Shown piece after piece: positions 53,619 through 61,528 of a stretch of DNA of 64,000 nt. Origin of the DNA: Propionicicella superfundia DSM 22317 (GTDB lineage Bacteria > Actinomycetota > Actinomycetes > Propionibacteriales > Propionibacteriaceae); NCBI RefSeq assembly GCF_000423465.1, contig NZ_KE384022.1:391406-455405 (forward strand). The letters are read 5' to 3'. Every line of letters begins with the position of its first letter. Position 1 is the first letter of the stretch. The position numbers and the translations under genes are program-made. Under the pieces are notes generated by a model. It was not told the DNA's origin, made no database searches, and saw only the letters and a list, made by a program, of their open reading frames with translations.

Positions 53619-54976
53619 TGGACGAGCCGAGACGAGTGGCGATCGTCGGCGCCGGGCCGGCGGGACTCTTCACCGCCGCCGCGCTCCTCACCGGCACCGA
53701 TGACGACCTCTGCGTCGACATCTTCGACCGCCTGCCCACGCCGTTCGGGCTGCTCCGCTACGGGGTCGCTCCCGACCACGCCGGCATCAAGGCCGTCGCC
53801 ACGACCCTCGCGAGAGTGTTCGACGCACCCCGCGTCCGGTTCCTCGGTCTGGTGGACCTCGGCGGGAACGTGACCGTTCCCGAACTGCGAGGCGGCTACG
53901 ACGCCGTCGTGTACGCGATCGGGGCGGAGGACGACCGGCACCTGGGCATCCCCGGCGAGGACCTTCCCGGGAGCCGCTCGGCCCGGCAGTTCGTCGCCTG
54001 GTACTCAGGCCACCCCGATGCGACACCGCAGCCGCTCGCGGACGTCCGTCGCGCCGTCGTCGTCGGTGTCGGCAACGTCGCGGTCGACGTGGCCCGCATC
54101 CTGCTCAAGGATCCGGCCGAGCTCAGCGCGACCGACATGCCCGACGCCGTCCTCGCCGAACTGCGCACCGCGCGGATCGAGGACGTCTGGCTCGTCGGGC
54201 GCCGCGGCCCCGAGCACGCGAGCTTCACGACGCCCGAACTGCGGGAACTGCTGCACACGGCCGGGGACGGTGTGAGCGTGACCGGCTGCGATCTCGGCGC
54301 CATCGACACCGACGCCCTCGACCGGCGCGCCCGCGCGAATGTCGCGGCGATCGCGGACGCGGCGGACATCCGGAGCCTGACCGCATCCCGGCGACTGCAC
54401 CTGGTGTTCTGGCACCGGCCGGTGGAGATCCTGGGTGACCGGCACGTGGAGGCCGTTCGGCTGGAGCCCGCGGACGGACCGGGCGCCGGCGCCGCAGACG
54501 GTCCTCCCGACGCCGTGATTCCCGAAACCCGGCCCCCGGCCTCCGGCGAGCTGACGGTCCCCGCCGACCTGGTGCTCCGCTCGATCGGGTATCGCGGCGT
54601 CCCGCTGCCCGGCGTCCCGTTCGACGACGGCCGCATCCCCAACCTCGAGGGGCGGGTGCTGGAACTCGACGGGTCGGCGCGCCCGGGGGAATACGCGGTC
54701 GGCTGGATCAAGCGCGGGCCGGTGGGCCTGATCGGCAGCAACCGGAAGGACGCCGCCGAGACGGCCGGTCACGTCCTGGAGGATCTCGCCACTCTGCCGC
54801 GGCGGCCGCTCAGCGACTTCGTCGCCACCCTCGCCGGGCGCGGTGTCCGGCCGAGCACCCTGGAGGACTGGCGCCGCATCGATGCCGCCGAGATCGCCCG
54901 CGGCTCGATCCGCGGCCGGGAGCGCACGAAGGTCGAGGCATGGCACGACCTGCTCGCCCTGGTCAGCCGCGCATGA
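53618..54976 (+). CDS. fprA: Ferredoxin/adrenodoxin--NADP+ reductase (FprA type)
   Basis: 452 aa. FAD motif VAIVGAGPAGLFTAAALL, LPTPFGLLRYGVAPDHAGIK (adrenodoxin-reductase signature), NADP motif VVVGVGNVAVDVARILLKD and C-terminal GWIKRGPVGLIGSNRKDAAE-T. Transfers electrons between NADPH and ferredoxin or P450 partners. ATG at 53,618 overlaps the stop of a 7-codon uORF. Divergent from efeUOB across a region with a DtxR-type box, so iron control is possible. Confidence 0.9.
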   Translation: MDEPRRVAIVGAGPAGLFTAAALLTGTDDDLCVDIFDRLPTPFGLLRYGVAPDHAGIKAVATTLARVFDAPRVRFLGLVDLGGNVTVPELRGGYDAVVYAIGAEDDRHLGIPGEDLPGSRSARQFVAWYSGHPDATPQPLADVRRAVVVGVGNVAVDVARILLKDPAELSATDMPDAVLAELRTARIEDVWLVGRRGPEHASFTTPELRELLHTAGDGVSVTGCDLGAIDTDALDRRARANVAAIADAADIRSLTASRRLHLVFWHRPVEILGDRHVEAVRLEPADGPGAGAADGPPDAVIPETRPPASGELTVPADLVLRSIGYRGVPLPGVPFDDGRIPNLEGRVLELDGSARPGEYAVGWIKRGPVGLIGSNRKDAAETAGHVLEDLATLPRRPLSDFVATLAGRGVRPSTLEDWRRIDAAEIARGSIRGRERTKVEAWHDLLALVSRA

Positions 54977-55227
54977 CGGTTCCCGCCCCGGGTCGAACGG
55001 GACGGGAACCGTGGTCTTGGGGCACCGGATGACCGGGCCGCGGTCACGCCGTGAGGTAGGTCTTCACGTCTTCGCCGGTGTAGGCCTTCCAGATGAACAG
55101 GTTGAAGAGGCGGGAGCCTCTCACCGTCGGCGACCCGTCCGCTGCGCTGCTCGACCGCCCTCCCCGGCCGCTCGGACCGCCCGGGGACGGCTCCGCGCAC
55201 CAGGCGTCGTCGACGAGATCGGGCGTA
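54977..55227 (-). other. Gap with a possible small ORF tail
   Basis: No confident gene. On the minus strand a frame ending at 55,044 closes with RGSRLFNLFIWKAYTGEDVK-TYLTA, which reads like real protein, but its upstream part runs through the inverted repeat (55,228-55,394) and has no ribosome site. It could be a small gene starting near 55,130-55,200 or a fragment. Confidence 0.25.
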
Positions 55228-55394
55228 ACCGCCAGGTTGCGAGGCATACGAGGCCCGGTGGCCGGGCCGCTCCGGGGTGACCGCCACGTTGCACGGGTTA
55301 TCCGGCCCGGATCCGGCGCCGTATGCCTTGCAAGGTGGCGGTCACCGCTGGGAGGCCGCGTCCACCGGGGCGGTATGCCTCGCAACCTGGCGGT
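55228..55394. repeat. Nested inverted repeat (family 3), left border of the AT-richer island
   Basis: The 22-bp segment 55,228-55,249 (starting ACCGCCAGGTTGCGAGGCAT) is the exact reverse complement of 55,373-55,394. Inside, 55,280-55,300 (ACCGCCACGTTGCACGGGTT) and 55,321-55,342 (GTATGCCTTGCAAGGTGGCG) are diverged copies in opposite orientation. All four units share the frame ACCGCCA-GTTGC. No gene is carried, so it is MITE-, REP- or attachment-like. Confidence 0.8.
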
Positions 55395-55441
55395 CAGTTC
55401 CTGCGAGGCATCGGCGATCGTGACAAGCCGCAGCAACACGC

Positions 55442-55735
55442 ATGGTGGCGCAGCTCGTCGGACTTGAACCGAACGAACTGCTTCGGTTCAAGCGGCTGGA
55501 AGCGGTGTGGGATCAGGCGAGGCGGGGTGTCTGCGACAACCGGACGGCACGGCGGGAGCAGGACTTTGACGTCGTCACGGAGCCGAGCAGACCACCGAGA
55601 ACGCCTCCCACGCCGGAGGAAGTGGACGCTATGAGAACGGCGAAGGCCAGCGGCGAGAGTGTCCGCTCGATCGCCGAGCGGTTCGGCAAGCACCGCAGCA
55701 CGGTGTGGCGGTACACGAAGGGCTCCGCTTCCTGA
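55442..55735 (+). CDS. Small HTH protein, resolvase-type DNA-binding domain
   Basis: 97 aa. The C-terminal half TPEEVDAMRTAKASGESVRS then IAERFGKHRSTVWRYTKG is a Hin/resolvase-type HTH; the first half matches nothing I know. It could be a small regulator of the downstream operon or the tail of a broken serine recombinase. No ribosome site at ATG 55,442. Its sequence contains a perfect 11-bp hairpin (55,463-55,473 / 55,482-55,492, CTTGAACCGAA). Confidence 0.5.
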   Translation: MVAQLVGLEPNELLRFKRLEAVWDQARRGVCDNRTARREQDFDVVTEPSRPPRTPPTPEEVDAMRTAKASGESVRSIAERFGKHRSTVWRYTKGSAS

Positions 55736-55891
55736 TGTGCGCCGAGCCTAGACGCCGCGCAGCCCCGGCACGGATACACCCGACAACCGCCGCAAACCTG
55801 GCGAGCCATCCAAGGCACGAGCGCTGGTCGCACGATACTCTTGGAGGGATCAGAAGGTTAGCACATCGTCAGAGCAAAGGAGGGAGAGCGC

Positions 55892-56779
55892 ATGGATATC
55901 GACAAGAATGAGGCATCAGCGCTGAGCCGCCTTTTCTCCGCGACAGTGCTTCGAGACCTTGGCACGCAGGCTCGTTCTCCGTTGTTTACTAGGCTACTCG
56001 ACCGCACCCGTCTCGCTGCCTATGCGTCACCCGAGGCGACGGTCGGGACAGTTTTCGACCAAGCATTCGAACTGCTGAGCAAGTCCAGATTCCGTGATGA
56101 TTACGTCTATCGCGCCGCAATCACAGAGAAGATTCTTCTCGGGCGGCACAGCCTGAACACTGCAACGCTGCTGAACGAAGTCCGCGCGGGATCATGCAAA
56201 GCGGACGTGGTAGTTCTAAACGGAACATCCACTGCATACGAAATAAAGTCTGAGCGAGACTCTTTAGCCAGACTGCGAAACCAAGTATCTAACTATCGTC
56301 AGGTTTTCGCCACAGTGAACGTAGTCGTCAGCGAGTCGCATCTTTCCGGCGTGCTCAAGGTCACACCTGAAGATGTTGGAGTCATCACGCTATCCGAACG
56401 TTTCAGGTTCCAAACGGCTCGAAAAGCGCAGAACAGACCCGAGCGCGTCGTCCCCACAATGGTTCTTAAAGTCCTGCGCATCGAGGAGGCTACTGCGATC
56501 CTGAGTCGGCTCGGGCACAAGGTTCCTCGCGTGCCAAACACTCAGATTCGTTCAGAGCTTGACCGGATCTTTGCCGGTCTGGATCCGGCTGCCGTCCATG
56601 AGGAGATGGTGAGAGCCCTCCGGACGGGCCGTTCCCAAGCCAATCTTGCCTCGTTCATCAACTCCATACCTACTTCGATTCGAGCGGCTTCTCTGGCCGC
56701 AAAGCCGACCCCCAAGAGCAGAGTCCGCATCAAGGAAGCTGTTGACACTCCGCTAACTGAGGCTCTTGCCTGGAAGTGA
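55892..56779 (+). CDS. sce7726-family protein, PD-(D/E)XK nuclease-like
   Basis: 295 aa. The core GSCKADVVVLNGTSTAYEIK (~residues 100-119) gives the D...ExK of the PD-(D/E)XK fold, followed by the helix with RLRNQVSNYRQVFATVNVVV and a last strand GVITLSERFRF. That order is what I recall for the sce7726 family. The C-terminal ~100 residues are helical and basic. AAAGGAGGGAGAGCGC precedes ATG 55,892. GC content is well below the genome norm. First gene of a three-gene operon; 7 bp to the next. Likely role: nucleic-acid cleavage or recognition in a defence module (inference). Confidence 0.75.
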   Translation: MDIDKNEASALSRLFSATVLRDLGTQARSPLFTRLLDRTRLAAYASPEATVGTVFDQAFELLSKSRFRDDYVYRAAITEKILLGRHSLNTATLLNEVRAGSCKADVVVLNGTSTAYEIKSERDSLARLRNQVSNYRQVFATVNVVVSESHLSGVLKVTPEDVGVITLSERFRFQTARKAQNRPERVVPTMVLKVLRIEEATAILSRLGHKVPRVPNTQIRSELDRIFAGLDPAAVHEEMVRALRTGRSQANLASFINSIPTSIRAASLAAKPTPKSRVRIKEAVDTPLTEALAWK

Positions 56780-56786
56780 GGATCAC

Positions 56787-57737
56787 ATGTACTACCCGTA
56801 CTTCCGGGGCAAGCAATTTGAGCTAATCGCCATTCGCGAATCGGCGCGCCTGATCGCAGATTCTGGTTTCGTTCCAATCATCGAGCCAGTCCGTGAGTCT
56901 CTGGGAGGCCTGGAGAAGGCCCTTAGCTCCTTGGCTGATGTCGGTGCCGAAGCGGTCGTAGTGGTCAACCCACGCCACGGCGACCATCGCGAGAACGGCG
57001 AGAACATTGCTGGGCTTCTGGAACAGGCCTACCGAGGAAACGACGCGATAAGTGCCGGAATTCTCCTTACAACCGAAACAAGCCTGACCCACGCGGTAGA
57101 GCTGGCAAGAAAGTTCAGCGCTGATGGAACGACTCTGATCCACGCTGGATTTACCGATTCTCGGGCGCTGTCGGATCAGCTCGCAGGTGATGCGGCGCGC
57201 TTTCGCAACGTCTTCCTGGAAGATCAAGCAAACCGTCTCTACAGGAGGCACTTCCTCGGAAGACCGAGAATTCTGGTTGGCGACGGATTCGTTCAGATGA
57301 AGAACGCAGACTATCCGCCCATTGAGGCGTTCTCAGACCTCCACATCACCTACCCAGAGCAGGGAATGGACGGATACGGGGACTTTCTCACGGTCGGAGA
57401 CAACTACAGCGAGGGAGGCGGTCCGGCATATGCGGTAGCTATCCATCTGACCTTCATTGACCCGAACCAGGATGACGCAATGTTCATCTACCACTTCAAG
57501 TCTGATACGAACGATACCCCTACCGACCCGGCCGGAAAGTTCGCTCAGGCCTTGCGCAAACTGATTGCCAAACTCGATTCTGGCGACTCTAATCTTCTCG
57601 AAACTAGCGCGGTTCTTGAGTTTCGAGCTCTGCATGAGCGGGGTCATTTTCCCGGATTGGGCTATGTAAAGAAGCTCTCAATCAAGCACCATTTGGAGAC
57701 ACTCGCCAGCTACCACTCCGCCGACAGCAATGGCTAA
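56787..57737 (+). CDS. sce7725-family protein (Beta_protein-like)
   Basis: 316 aa. Begins MYYPYFRGKQFELIAIRESA and continues GFVPIIEPVRESLGGLEKAL, the opening I associate with sce7725-family proteins and with phage T4 Beta_protein relatives (a TIM-barrel-like fold). Later: NVFLEDQANRLYRRHFLGRP; YPPIEAFSDLHITYPEQGMD-GYGDF. These two families occur as neighbours with no published function that I know of. ATG 56,787 with GAGG 6 nt upstream; the stop overlaps the RES gene by 8 bp, so all three are translationally linked. No signal or TM segments. Confidence 0.75.
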   Translation: MYYPYFRGKQFELIAIRESARLIADSGFVPIIEPVRESLGGLEKALSSLADVGAEAVVVVNPRHGDHRENGENIAGLLEQAYRGNDAISAGILLTTETSLTHAVELARKFSADGTTLIHAGFTDSRALSDQLAGDAARFRNVFLEDQANRLYRRHFLGRPRILVGDGFVQMKNADYPPIEAFSDLHITYPEQGMDGYGDFLTVGDNYSEGGGPAYAVAIHLTFIDPNQDDAMFIYHFKSDTNDTPTDPAGKFAQALRKLIAKLDSGDSNLLETSAVLEFRALHERGHFPGLGYVKKLSIKHHLETLASYHSADSNG

Positions 57738-58788
57738 GAAGTACTGCTGTGCAGATTGTTTCGGAGATCCGGGACTGACCCGGAGCATCATCCCGAAGGT
57801 CATCGCTGACGGTACCGGCCAGTCTCGCGACGGTGACTGCGGTTATTGCGGAACCAGGAACACCACCACTATCGACCCTTCCGCGTTGAGCCAGTGGTTT
57901 GAGATGGTGGTCGACTGCTATGCGGCCGACGGTGAAGGCAGGTCTCTGGCGGCGCTTCTGGCGGAAGATTGGCGGCTTTTTGATCACCCTGCGATGGATG
58001 AAGCGCACGCCAAGGAGCTTCTCGCTGAGATCCTCAACGACGGTGAGATCGTCCGGCAGTCCTTCGTCCCCATTGATTTGCTGGTCGATGAGACGCCTCA
58101 ACGATGGGAAGATCTCCGCGACGAGATGATGCACCGTAACCGTTGGTTCCTCGACGAGCCAATTGATCTCGACCGCTTGGCCGAGTTGCTAGAGCAGCTA
58201 ATCGCGCCAGCGGATGCACTTACAGAGATCACCGACCTGTGGCATCGCTCGCGCTTGCTCTCCGACGACAAGCCTCTTCCTCTCGATGAGATGGGCGCCC
58301 CGCCTGCTCATCTTGCTGGGCACGGACGCGCGAACCCTGCAGGAATTCGGTACCTGTACCTCGGCTCAACTGCCAAGACGGCCGTTTCTGAAGTGCGCCC
58401 GCACACCGGAGAGAAGGCGTGTGTCGCAAGCTTCCAGGTGCCTTCCATCCTCGCTGTGGATCTCCGAGACCCGCGAAAAAGCGCTTCCCCCTTCATCCTC
58501 GAAAACGCGGAGCAGATCGCAGCACTCCGATCTGGCCTGCCGTTGTTGGAGCGGCTAGGTGAAGAACTTACGAAGCCTGTGCAACCACGCAGCGCCGCGT
58601 TTGAGTACATACCAAGCCAGTACCTGTGTGAGTTCATCAAGAAGCGCGGGTATCAAGGAGTCATCTACCGAAGCTCCGTCAGCGACGGCGTCAACTTGGC
58701 TCTCTTCTTTCCGGAACTCGCTTCCCCGCTGGAAGCGAAGGTCGTACTCGTCGACCGCGTAACGGTCGACATTGCAGGTGTCCCATGA
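57730..58788 (+). CDS. RES-domain protein with N-terminal zinc ribbon / HEPN-RES region
   Basis: 352 aa. N-terminus KKYCCADCFGDP...DCGYCGTRN holds two CxxC pairs (zinc ribbon); residues ~60-170 are helical and acidic. The C-terminal RES domain has its Arg in GIRYLYLGSTAKTAVSEVRP (also the Glu) and its Ser in GYQGVIYRSSVSDGVNLALF. RES domains are NAD+ phosphorylases or ADP-ribosyl-type toxins. The usual Xre-family antitoxin is absent; the partners are sce7726 and sce7725 genes. ATG 57,730 overlaps the previous stop by 8 bp. AT-richer than the chromosome. Confidence 0.8.
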   Translation: MAKKYCCADCFGDPGLTRSIIPKVIADGTGQSRDGDCGYCGTRNTTTIDPSALSQWFEMVVDCYAADGEGRSLAALLAEDWRLFDHPAMDEAHAKELLAEILNDGEIVRQSFVPIDLLVDETPQRWEDLRDEMMHRNRWFLDEPIDLDRLAELLEQLIAPADALTEITDLWHRSRLLSDDKPLPLDEMGAPPAHLAGHGRANPAGIRYLYLGSTAKTAVSEVRPHTGEKACVASFQVPSILAVDLRDPRKSASPFILENAEQIAALRSGLPLLERLGEELTKPVQPRSAAFEYIPSQYLCEFIKKRGYQGVIYRSSVSDGVNLALFFPELASPLEAKVVLVDRVTVDIAGVP

Positions 58789-58830
58789 CCCGAATCAGAA
58801 CCGCACCCGCCCGCACCCTTTGAACTGCCA

Positions 58831-58850
58831 CACGTCTTTCAGAAGACGTG
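58831..58850 (+). terminator. Hairpin after the RES gene, terminator-like
   Basis: CACGTCTT-TCAG-AAGACGTG: perfect 8-bp arms and a 4-nt loop, 42 bp downstream of the RES stop codon; no U-tract. It likely ends the defence-like operon. The rest of 58,789-58,997 shows nothing else. Confidence 0.5.
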
Positions 58851-58997
58851 CGCGGCCGATCAGGCTCGCCACTTCGCCGGTTCGTGATGTCCCTCTGCCG
58901 TGCGCCGCACCGCTGTCTGAAGCTTCCCGCGCAGGCCCACTTTTTAGACGGCACGCCTCTTGCAAGTCGAGGCCAGTTGGGTGCGCTTGGAAGGAGG

Positions 58998-59537
58998 TCA
59001 GCCTGCGGCGACATCGTTGGACAGCTCGGCTTGAATCTCGCGGATCGTCACGGCGAGCACGCCCGATGCCAGGAGTCCGGTTCCTAGCGGCCCGGATGAG
59101 TTCTCCCCGAGCAGGGGCAACTTCGACAGCGCTGCTCGAACGTCGGGTGTCATGTGGTCGATCTGCCAGCGGACCTCGTTACGGCGTGCGGTCTCCTGGT
59201 TGGCCGCCGCGAGTGAAGCGGCCTTTGCGGCGTACGCGACAGCATGGGCTCCCATATGGGCCACGCCCGAAGCTTGTCCGGCAGCGCGAGCGGCTGCTAC
59301 CGCTGCGGGTGACTTCACCGATTGCGCCGCACGCCCGGCGTCGAATCTCCGCTTGATCTCGCCAGCGGTATCGAGTTCGCCGCGACCATAAGCACGGGTA
59401 CGTTCGATATCATCCCTCGCGCGATCATCCTCGGGGGCCTCAACCTCGAACAGTGGCAGCACCCGTTCTGCGCAGTCCGCAGCCCAGAGCGCGACGAGAC
59501 GCCGGTCGGCGTCGTCGAGTGTCTGCGGAGAGGGCAT
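58998..59537 (-). CDS. Putative immunity protein (Imm5-like)
   Basis: 179 aa, alanine-rich all-helical. RRLVALWAADCAERVLPLFE near the N-terminus and AVAAARAAGQASGVAHMGAH in the middle match the family annotated as putative immunity protein. Immunity to which toxin is unknown; no polymorphic toxin gene is adjacent. Convergent with the RES operon. Codon use is between island and chromosome. ATG 59,537. Confidence 0.6.
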   Translation of the reverse strand: MPSPQTLDDADRRLVALWAADCAERVLPLFEVEAPEDDRARDDIERTRAYGRGELDTAGEIKRRFDAGRAAQSVKSPAAVAAARAAGQASGVAHMGAHAVAYAAKAASLAAANQETARRNEVRWQIDHMTPDVRAALSKLPLLGENSSGPLGTGLLASGVLAVTIREIQAELSNDVAAG

Positions 59538-59655
59538 AGATCGATTCTTTCAGCAAGCACTGAAACCCCATCTGCAAGACGCGTGGCAGCTCAAACGTCG
59601 GTGCTGGCGTTCGAGGCGGTCGGTTCGTTCGTGGAGCACGTTGAGCGCCCTGCGG

Positions 59656-60663
59656 CTATGCCTGGTCGTTCTTGGCTTGCGTGTCGAGGATGAATCTGGC
59701 GGTGAGTGCTGTGGCGCGGTCTTCGTCATCGAGAAGCGACGTCAGCGTGTCTCTTGTCGCGTCCGGCGGAAGATCGTTCAGTGCGCCGACCAAGCGCCGG
59801 CGGGCGTCGGGTTCTGCGGTCTTCAACGCCTTTGCCAGCGCGGCCATGACTTGATGGATTTGCTCGTCGCGGAGGGCGAGTTCTGTGAGCGCGTCAGCGG
59901 CCTCAACATCGTCCTGACCGGTGCTGATGAGTCCGATCAGTGCGGCGATGGAGCCTTTTCTACCGTGTTGCGCGCGGGTGATAATCGCGCGGTTTCGGAT
60001 ACGAAGATCCTCATGTTTCGTCAATCCCATGATGACCCGCACGGCGGCAGGGGTGTCGAGTTTCACCAGGGCATCGAACGCGCGACGCCTCCGCTCGCTA
60101 TCCGGGGAGTCCAAGGCCTGGGTAAGAGCAGGGATCGCTGCGTCCCCGCTTCGGGCGATCGCCCATTGCAGGGCACCGGCAGCGTCTTCAGTGTTCTCGC
60201 GCAGCATGGCCTCGACGAGTACGGGAACATCTCTCTGGTCGGGTTCCGCCGCTTTCAAGGCCAGTTGCTGTCGATGTGAAGGGCTTGGTGATTCCAGCCC
60301 TCGGATGAGTCCGATGGTGTGCAGGACGTCAGCCCAGGTTTTCGGGGCGGTGGCCTGCACGTCTTCCAATCGCTGCACCAGCTCCTGCCCCTGCGTGATC
60401 TGCTCCCGCGTGCGTTCGATGACGTTCTCGACCATCACTGCGGGATCGAACGCGCGATCATCGATCACGTCCGCGATCTGAGCAAGACTCAACCCCAGAG
60501 AGCGCAACCCTTCGACGTGGAACAGCCGACGCATATCGCTCTCGGAGTACTCCCGGTATCCACCCGTTGTTCGCTCTGACGGGGACACCAAACCGATCCG
60601 GTCATAGTGACGCAGCATCCGGGCACTGATACCCGAACGCTGCGCCACCTCACCGATCAGCAA
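59656..60663 (-). CDS. MerR-type regulator with C-terminal HEAT repeats
   Basis: 335 aa. N-terminal MerR HTH LIGEVAQRSGISARMLRHYD then RIGLVSPSERTTGGYREYSE, followed by a dimerisation coiled coil (~75-105), then ~210 residues of HEAT-like repeats (e.g. DVPVLVEAMLRENTEDAAGA; RRRRAFDALVKLDTPAAVRV). TTG start at 60,663 chosen for AAGGAG 7 nt upstream, directly after the partner gene's stop. Fusion of MerR to HEAT repeats is unusual; HEAT may bind the partner protein. Confidence 0.8.
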   Translation of the reverse strand: MLIGEVAQRSGISARMLRHYDRIGLVSPSERTTGGYREYSESDMRRLFHVEGLRSLGLSLAQIADVIDDRAFDPAVMVENVIERTREQITQGQELVQRLEDVQATAPKTWADVLHTIGLIRGLESPSPSHRQQLALKAAEPDQRDVPVLVEAMLRENTEDAAGALQWAIARSGDAAIPALTQALDSPDSERRRRAFDALVKLDTPAAVRVIMGLTKHEDLRIRNRAIITRAQHGRKGSIAALIGLISTGQDDVEAADALTELALRDEQIHQVMAALAKALKTAEPDARRRLVGALNDLPPDATRDTLTSLLDDEDRATALTARFILDTQAKNDQA

Positions 60664-61338
60664 CTACTGCTCCTTCACCGTTGGTGCCCCACGAAGAGCG
60701 ACAACCCGCTTCGCTTCCGCGATCGCCGCATCGAACCCCTCATCAGGGTCAGCCATGATCGCCAACGTCGCCACAGCGTGCGCACTCACTGCCTGGTCTT
60801 GGCTGCTCGCCGCGTCTTCGACGACCGTCTCAGCAGCGGCTCCAAGGACGGCGAGCGCGCGACTGAGGCTACGTTGCGTCTCGCGATCTCCCCGCCCGAG
60901 TTCGCTGACCAGTTCCTCGGCCAGCTCAGCCTCGTGACCGGCAGGGACGAGTCCGGCGGCGGTACGCCATGCTGCACGAGCCACCTCGACGTTCTCGTCG
61001 TGGAGGAGATCCACGGTGATTGCAGCTCCCGTTGCAGGGTCACCGATCTTCGAGAGCGTATGCAACGCCTGGCTGCGCGCTTGAGCCGATGCGGAACGAA
61101 GCTGAGGCAACACGGCCGCCACCGTCAACGCAGGGTCATGCCGGGTCAACGCCCACGTCAGCATGTCCCGGACGAAGAAGTCCGGCTCCACCCCGCAACG
61201 CTCTACAAGCACCTCGATGTAGGACTCATCCGGCCGAGTGCCGGCCGTTAAAGCAGCCTGCAAGCGCGCCGACGCGGTGGTGACCGACAAGGCATCCCTC
61301 AGCCGGGTTCCTGGTGTGTCCGTTCTCATTTCGACCAT
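60664..61338 (-). CDS. HEAT-repeat protein
   Basis: 224 aa, almost entirely helical repeats (DMLTWALTRHDPALTVAAVL; ARSQALHTLSKIGDPATGAA; EVARAAWRTAAGLV), similar in type to the C-terminal part of the MerR gene that starts one base after its stop. ATG 61,338 with GAGGAGG 8 nt upstream. Expressed from a promoter containing MerR-type palindromes, so probably autoregulated with its partner. Confidence 0.7.
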   Translation of the reverse strand: MVEMRTDTPGTRLRDALSVTTASARLQAALTAGTRPDESYIEVLVERCGVEPDFFVRDMLTWALTRHDPALTVAAVLPQLRSASAQARSQALHTLSKIGDPATGAAITVDLLHDENVEVARAAWRTAAGLVPAGHEAELAEELVSELGRGDRETQRSLSRALAVLGAAAETVVEDAASSQDQAVSAHAVATLAIMADPDEGFDAAIAEAKRVVALRGAPTVKEQ

Positions 61339-61364
61339 CTCAATACCTCCTCAACCTACTTCAC

Positions 61365-61449
61365 ACCTTGTCACCGTGACAAGGTCAAACGTTCGGAGCG
61401 ATCGAAAGATTCCTTCGCCTGGGCCTTGACCTTCGCACAGTGACAAGGC
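61365..61449 (-). promoter_or_regulatory. Two MerR-type operators
   Basis: 61,365-61,385 is a 21-bp palindrome: arms ACCTTGTCAC and GTGACAAGGT around one C, fitting the CueR-like ACCTT-N-AAGGT layout. TTGACC overlapping its left side on the minus strand could be the -35. 61,429-61,449 (ACCTTCGCACAGTGACAAGG) is a degenerate second site. They lie between the HEAT/MerR operon and the divergent element gene at 61,529, so they may control both. Confidence 0.6.
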
Positions 61450-61528
61450 GTTGAGTCGATAAGCGAGGTGGGTTCCGCCACCGACGGGATGGCTGATACG
61501 CACCTCCACACGAGGAGGCGTGAAAGCC

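Noticed and set aside
55443..55492. The minus strand ends like a tRNA (T-loop GGTTCAAGTCC followed by a CCA-like end), suggesting a tRNA or attachment site.
   Set aside because: No matching acceptor 5' strand, D-arm or anticodon arm upstream, one T-stem mismatch, and the segment is explained by an 11-bp hairpin inside the small HTH ORF.
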